The translations under genes were made by a program, and so were the position numbers. A stretch of DNA of 8,458 nt from Candidatus Hermodarchaeota archaeon (GTDB lineage Archaea; Asgardarchaeota; Hermodarchaeia; Hermodarchaeales; Hermodarchaeaceae): assembly GCA_016839995.1 (NCBI GenBank), contig JAEOTD010000059.1, forward strand, positions 1 through 8,458. Direction: 5' to 3'. Numbering within the stretch: position 1 is the first letter of the stretch; each line of letters begins with the position of its first letter. The notes under the pieces are model-generated. The model saw only the letters and a list, made by a program, of their open reading frames with translations. It was not told the origin of the DNA and made no database searches. Shown one piece after another: positions 6,318 to 8,458 of this stretch.

Positions 6318-6989
6318 TTAATCTTTCTGTGGTTTCATTTCTGCACGCTTGACCATTGAGATTGCTTCAACTGGGCAAGTACTCACACAAACGCCACACC
6401 CGAAGCATTTTGTAGGTTCAAACTTGAGGGTACCCTTCTCAATACTACGAGCTTGAAACTGACACCGATCAACACATACACCACAATGAATACAGGCATC
6501 CTCATCCTGTTGTGCAATCAAATCAGATTCAACAACTGCGCCTGGTAAGTCAAAACGTATTAATCCAGCCAAAGAATGACAACAGCAAGTACAACAACTA
6601 CAGATAATGAGTGGAGCCGGTTCACCCTTATCTGTGTAAGAGATGTGGACCAATCCAGCATCATGGGATTGACGAAGGGCAGCTAAAGCTTCGTCAAGAG
6701 ATACTTCACGGCCTTTTCCCTTAGAAATCATGTATTCCGCGTCTTTGTCAATACTGATACACACATCTAAGGGGTTATCACACGCTTGGACTTTTTCACG
6801 ACAGTCACAATTGCCCAAAGCGATAATCCGGGCTTTCTTCAAAATCGCTTCTGATTGACTTAGATCATATATCCGCGTTGTGCCATCCATTTTGATGTCA
6901 ACTGGAATGGTCACTGCAGTCATGGTGTCGATGTAGTCTCGTTGAATTTCTTCACGAGTCCAATCCTTTTTCTCAGGCAACCTGTTCAC
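6318..6989 (-). CDS. Cysteine-rich 4Fe-4S dicluster ferredoxin-like protein
   Basis: A 223-residue iron-sulfur protein with 18 cysteines. The C-terminal third holds two [4Fe-4S] motifs: CIHCGVCVDRC (Cys166, 169, 172, 176, followed by Gln instead of the usual Pro) and CFGCGVCVSTCP (Cys195, 198, 201, 205). The N-terminal two thirds have a conserved-looking NCDCREKVQACDNPLDVC (Cys61, 63, 70, 77) and a dense CSCCTCCCH (Cys130-His138). Such proteins occur in anaerobic archaea and bacteria as uncharacterised ferredoxin-like redox proteins; the extra cysteines may bind a third metal centre. No signal peptide or membrane segment is seen, so it is cytosolic. The start is GTG 6989; a TTG at 6980 is a possible alternative and no clear Shine-Dalgarno is seen. 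It is the first gene of a same-strand run with the O-methyltransferase and tdh. The electron partner is unknown. Confidence 0.85.
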   Translation of the reverse strand: MNRLPEKKDWTREEIQRDYIDTMTAVTIPVDIKMDGTTRIYDLSQSEAILKKARIIALGNCDCREKVQACDNPLDVCISIDKDAEYMISKGKGREVSLDEALAALRQSHDAGLVHISYTDKGEPAPLIICSCCTCCCHSLAGLIRFDLPGAVVESDLIAQQDEDACIHCGVCVDRCQFQARSIEKGTLKFEPTKCFGCGVCVSTCPVEAISMVKRAEMKPQKD

Positions 6990-7042
6990 ACGTCCAATTG
7001 GAAAAGAGAAACTTTTTACTTATTAATTCAGTGCCGTCACTG

Positions 7043-7050
7043 GATATAAA
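7043..7050 (+). promoter_or_regulatory. Strong archaeal TATA box for the DUF998 gene
   Basis: GATATAAA, followed by AACC, is the best TATA box in the window. A start of transcription about 26 bp from its centre would fall near 7073, giving a very short leader before GTG 7080 or ATG 7089. No Shine-Dalgarno precedes either codon, consistent with near-leaderless translation. Confidence 0.55.
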
Positions 7051-7088
7051 AACCGTAAAGAATATCGTAATCCCGAAGTGTGGAACCA

Positions 7089-7700
7089 ATGAACCTATAC
7101 CAAATCTTGGCTATCTGTGGAATGCTTAGTCCTATAATATACACTGTGATGTGGATCCTTGGGGGCTTTTTGCGATCCGACTATAGTCATGTTCGTGATG
7201 ATATCAGCTCACTCTTGGCAGTCGGAGCCCCAAGAAAACGACTCTATGATTCATTTATGATTCCGTCAAGTGTGTTATTGGTTGTATTTTATCTTGGATT
7301 ACACGGTGGGATAAATAACGGATTAGGCTTGATTGTCGGACCAGTATTGTTCCTTATCAGTGGGTTTTTAGGAGTTCTTGTGGCTATCTTTTTCCCTCTA
7401 GATGAGGGAGGAGAAATCCTCACTTATAGGGGTAAAATGCATTTTGTGTTAATTGTCATTTCAGGAATATTGGTAATCGGGGGGATGATTGCCTTGTACT
7501 TCCGATTAATCGGAGTTGTCGGATGGAGCCCCTTTGCATTCTACTCACTCGTTTCTGCAGGTGTTTCTGTAATTCTTGTTGTTATCTCGCTAGTTTTTCT
7601 CAAAAGTAATTATAGAGGACTCATTGAACGTATCATGGTTAGCAACTATATGGTGTATTATTTTGTCCTCGCCCTGATTGTATTTCTGACAAATTGGTAA
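7089..7700 (+). CDS. DUF998-family integral membrane protein
   Basis: A 203-residue hydrophobic protein with six probable membrane segments, at about residues 6-28, 58-75, 79-102, 117-138, 147-170 and 186-200. DUF998 features are the first-loop SDYSHVRDDISSLLAVGAP (30-48), FPLDEGG (102-108) and, about ten residues later, GKMHF (115-119) at the fourth helix, corresponding to the family's FPxDxG...GxxH pattern. The function of this family is not established. The start is ATG 7089 by preference; GTG 7080 would add three residues and is closer to the expected transcript start. The cupin gene begins 19 bp after the stop, so the two are probably co-transcribed. Confidence 0.82.
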   Translation: MNLYQILAICGMLSPIIYTVMWILGGFLRSDYSHVRDDISSLLAVGAPRKRLYDSFMIPSSVLLVVFYLGLHGGINNGLGLIVGPVLFLISGFLGVLVAIFFPLDEGGEILTYRGKMHFVLIVISGILVIGGMIALYFRLIGVVGWSPFAFYSLVSAGVSVILVVISLVFLKSNYRGLIERIMVSNYMVYYFVLALIVFLTNW

Positions 7701-7719
7701 ACCTACTACGGTGTTGATA

Positions 7720-8091
7720 ATGTTTGTTCGGCAACTCAACAAGTGTAATGTCATCACTGCCCTTGATGGTACGATTTTACGTGAATTACTCAATCCGCTC
7801 CGAGAAGGAATGGACTTGAAACTTCGTTATAGCATTGCTCATGCGTTGGTCCCTGTTGGAAAGTCATCTCTCCCACATAAGCTGACCAAAGCCTCGGAAG
7901 TCTACTATTTCCTTGAAGGAGAGGGCATTATGCACATTGACGAAGAACCCCATGAAGTGGGCCCAGGATCACTGGTGTATGTCCCTCCAAATGCCACGCA
8001 ATATCTTACAAATACCGGTGAGAGAGACATTGTTTTTCTTTGCATTGTAGATCCCTATTGGCGCCCCGAAGATGAAGAACTCGTCGACTAG
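7720..8091 (+). CDS. Small single-domain cupin protein
   Basis: A 123-residue cytosolic beta-barrel protein. Cupin motif 1 is LPHKLTKASEVYYFLEGEG (51-69) with His53 and Glu60; the second His of the classic HxH is Leu55. Motif 2 is GPGSLVYVPPNATQYLTNTG (81-100), with Gln94 where the classic metal-binding His would be. The ending FLCIVDPYWRPEDEE (106-120) is a recognisable tail of a widespread cupin subgroup with no firm function. With only His53, Glu60 and perhaps Gln94 as ligands, metal binding is uncertain. The ATG at 7720 is chosen because GGTG (7710-7713) lies six bases before it; GTG 7711 would itself be part of that ribosome site. It is probably co-transcribed with the DUF998 gene. It may be a small-molecule isomerase or sensor. 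Confidence 0.85.
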   Translation: MFVRQLNKCNVITALDGTILRELLNPLREGMDLKLRYSIAHALVPVGKSSLPHKLTKASEVYYFLEGEGIMHIDEEPHEVGPGSLVYVPPNATQYLTNTGERDIVFLCIVDPYWRPEDEELVD

Positions 8092-8106
8092 AAAAGCTGG
8101 AAGCCT

Positions 8107-8148
8107 TAGCTTAGGTTTATAACTCTAGAATCGCGAAACTAGCTTAGG
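8107..8148 (+). repeat. Direct repeat TAGCTTAGG flanking a TATA box
   Basis: TAGCTTAGG occurs at 8107-8115 and again at 8140-8148, exactly 33 bp apart, about three DNA turns. The TATA-like TTTATAA (8116-8122) follows the first copy immediately, and the second copy falls at the expected transcription start of the next gene. The arrangement resembles a double operator for the downstream membrane protein. Confidence 0.4.
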
Positions 8149-8158
8149 ATGGATTTCT

Positions 8159-8458
8159 TTGGGCCATAACTGGCGACACTTTCTGCTTGGTGTCTTCTAT
8201 GTGCTAATCGGTTTTGGAATTGCATTACTTGGAGCATTTGTCAACCTAATTCATCCCTACATTGCCTATGCAATTTATGTAGTGGCGATTGCATTCACCG
8301 TTTATGGAGCTTACCTCCAAGTTGTGAATGGACTAATTGCAGGAGTTCGTTACGAGCCAAAGAAGATACTCCGTGTAGCTATTGTCCTTATTTTGTTGGG
8401 AATTGGTGTATTTTCGCTCCCCTTCATTTTTGGTTGGCCCATGTTCCATCCAGGATCT
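8159..8458 (+). CDS. Hypothetical membrane protein, 3' end cut by window edge
   Basis: An open frame of 100 codons runs to the window edge after an in-frame stop at 8126-8128. The only usual start codon before the hydrophobic part is TTG 8159, preceded by GGATGG (8147-8152). The protein has three probable membrane helices: about residues 6-26 (FLLGVFYVLIGFG...), 30-52 (YIAYAIYVVAIAF...) and 71-92 (VAIVLILLGIGVF...), joined by a basic loop RYEPKKILR. I do not recognise a family. A TATA-like box at 8116-8122 supports a gene of its own. The start codon is the least certain part. Confidence 0.6.
   Translation, partial: MGHNWRHFLLGVFYVLIGFGIALLGAFVNLIHPYIAYAIYVVAIAFTVYGAYLQVVNGLIAGVRYEPKKILRVAIVLILLGIGVFSLPFIFGWPMFHPGS

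Noticed and set aside
8094..8112. AAGCT/AGCTT hairpin as terminator of the cupin gene
   Set aside because: The stem is only 5 bp with a 9-base loop and no following T-run, and the second arm overlaps the direct repeat of the next promoter.

Overview
The window reads as archaeal. TATA-like boxes lie about 25-45 bp before several starts, Shine-Dalgarno motifs are of the GGTGA/GAGGG type, GTG and TTG starts are common, and the genes are of kinds frequent in anaerobic archaea. An Asgard-type or other uncultured archaeon from sediment is possible, but that is a weak inference because no rRNA or ribosomal marker is present. I see no tRNA, rRNA, CRISPR array, insertion sequence or phage gene.

Layout. 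At the left edge (1-1072, minus) is a 3'-truncated 2-amino-3-ketobutyrate CoA ligase / glycine C-acetyltransferase (kbl). A plus-strand gene for a small thioredoxin-fold protein (1328-1696) follows and converges with a minus-strand YCII-family gene (1728-2024). From a shared divergent region, a plus-strand pair begins: a phytoene-desaturase-like FAD oxidoreductase (2152-3672) and a class I SAM methyltransferase (3720-4526). This pair converges, across a perfect short hairpin, on the minus-strand L-threonine 3-dehydrogenase gene tdh (4560-5627). Upstream on the minus strand are an O-methyltransferase (5724-6272) and a cysteine-rich di-[4Fe-4S] ferredoxin-like protein (6318-6989). A good TATA box then serves a plus-strand pair: a DUF998 membrane protein (7089-7700) and a small cupin (7720-8091). 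A membrane protein gene starting at about 8159 runs off the right edge. No gene-free stretch exceeds 300 bp; the longest is 1073-1327.

How the genes work together. The clearest biochemical link is between Tdh and Kbl, which together turn L-threonine into 2-amino-3-ketobutyrate and then glycine plus acetyl-CoA. They are usually adjacent but here lie about 3.5 kb apart on the same strand, with four unrelated-looking genes between them. The FAD oxidoreductase/methyltransferase pair looks like a small lipid or isoprenoid modification unit of unknown substrate. The ferredoxin-like protein, the thioredoxin-like protein and the O-methyltransferase have recognisable folds but no assignable substrate.

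The most interesting points are an Asp replacing a structural-zinc Cys in Tdh, a Tdh dinucleotide-binding loop that looks NADP-like, a Cys-rich ferredoxin with six Cys in eight residues, a thioredoxin-fold protein with a displaced CxC, and a near-palindromic motif (AGTCTA[G/T]ACT) at almost the same distance before two minus-strand genes. No clear-cut new defence or mobile system is visible.
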